A DNA stretch of 5,696 bases from JBDSGC01 sp046594105. GTDB lineage: Bacteria > Acidobacteriota > Thermoanaerobaculia > Gp7-AA8. The stretch spans positions 1 through 5,696 of the forward strand of contig JBKJQB010000272.1 of assembly GCA_046594105.1 (NCBI GenBank). The letters run 5' to 3'. The notes beneath the pieces were generated by a model. It made no database searches. It had not been told where the DNA came from and saw only the letters and a program-made list of their open reading frames with translations. Positions 5,642 through 5,696 of the stretch are shown piece after piece. Both the position numbers and the translations under genes were made by a program. The stretch's first letter is position 1. Every line of letters starts with the position of its first letter.

Positions 5642-5696
5642 GATCCTTCGAACCGTCATCCTGAGCCGCACAGACGGCGAAGGATCTGCAATCACG
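5642..5696. repeat. GTCATCCTGAGC/GAAGGATC dispersed repeat, cut by the window end
   Basis: Twelve bases after the dehydrogenase stop, GATCCTTCG (5642-5650) pairs perfectly with CGAAGGATC (5678-5686). Between them is GTCATCCTGAGC and a small GCCG/CGGC stem (5665-5668 with 5675-5678). The order GTCATCCTGAGC...GCGAAGGATCTG is a pattern I recognise from intergenic repeats of several environmental bacterial phyla. The hairpin could act at the transcript's 3' end, but no T-run is seen before the window stops. The repeat may continue to the right. Confidence 0.6.

Overview
The window is GC-rich, with densely packed genes all on the + strand. It looks like chromosomal DNA from an uncultured or poorly studied bacterium. 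Three things suggest an Acidobacteriota-like (or similar high-GC environmental) origin: the style of the membrane glycosyltransferase with its soluble C-terminal tail, the GCCGGC/AGGAT palindromic repeats, and a GTCATCCTGAGC-type dispersed repeat at the right edge. This placement is pattern recognition, not a phylogenetic result.

Layout. Bases 1-235 form a perfect 87-bp inverted repeat around a 61-base spacer. The right arm is coding sequence, so the left arm is most easily read as a fold-back artefact at a contig end. From about 92 to 4355 four genes follow with gaps of 12, -4 and 5 bases, probably one operon: (1) the 3' part of a GT-C (PMT/ArnT-like) membrane glycosyltransferase; (2) a family-2 glycosyltransferase of the polyprenyl-phosphate sugar synthase (DPM1/ALG5-like) type; (3) a small class I SAM-dependent methyltransferase; (4) a 545-residue protein that fuses a second, degenerate GT2 domain to a complete YdjC/ChbG/NaxD-type carbohydrate deacetylase.

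After a 222-base gap with a compound REP-like palindrome, an AT-rich dyad and a consensus TATAAT box, a separate gene (5) encodes a dehydrogenase of the isopropylmalate/isocitrate/tartrate family. The window ends in another dispersed repeat.

How the genes may work together. GT2, deacetylase and GT-C are the classes used to build a sugar on a polyprenyl-phosphate carrier, deacylate it there, and transfer it to an envelope glycan or lipid outside the inner membrane. Precedents are ArnC/ArnD/ArnT and Francisella FlmF2/NaxD/FlmK. The cluster may therefore be an aminosugar envelope-modification pathway in which the deacetylase is tethered to a glycosyltransferase pseudoenzyme. That role is inference; the domain assignments are supported by visible motifs. 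The dehydrogenase is probably unrelated to the operon and separately transcribed.
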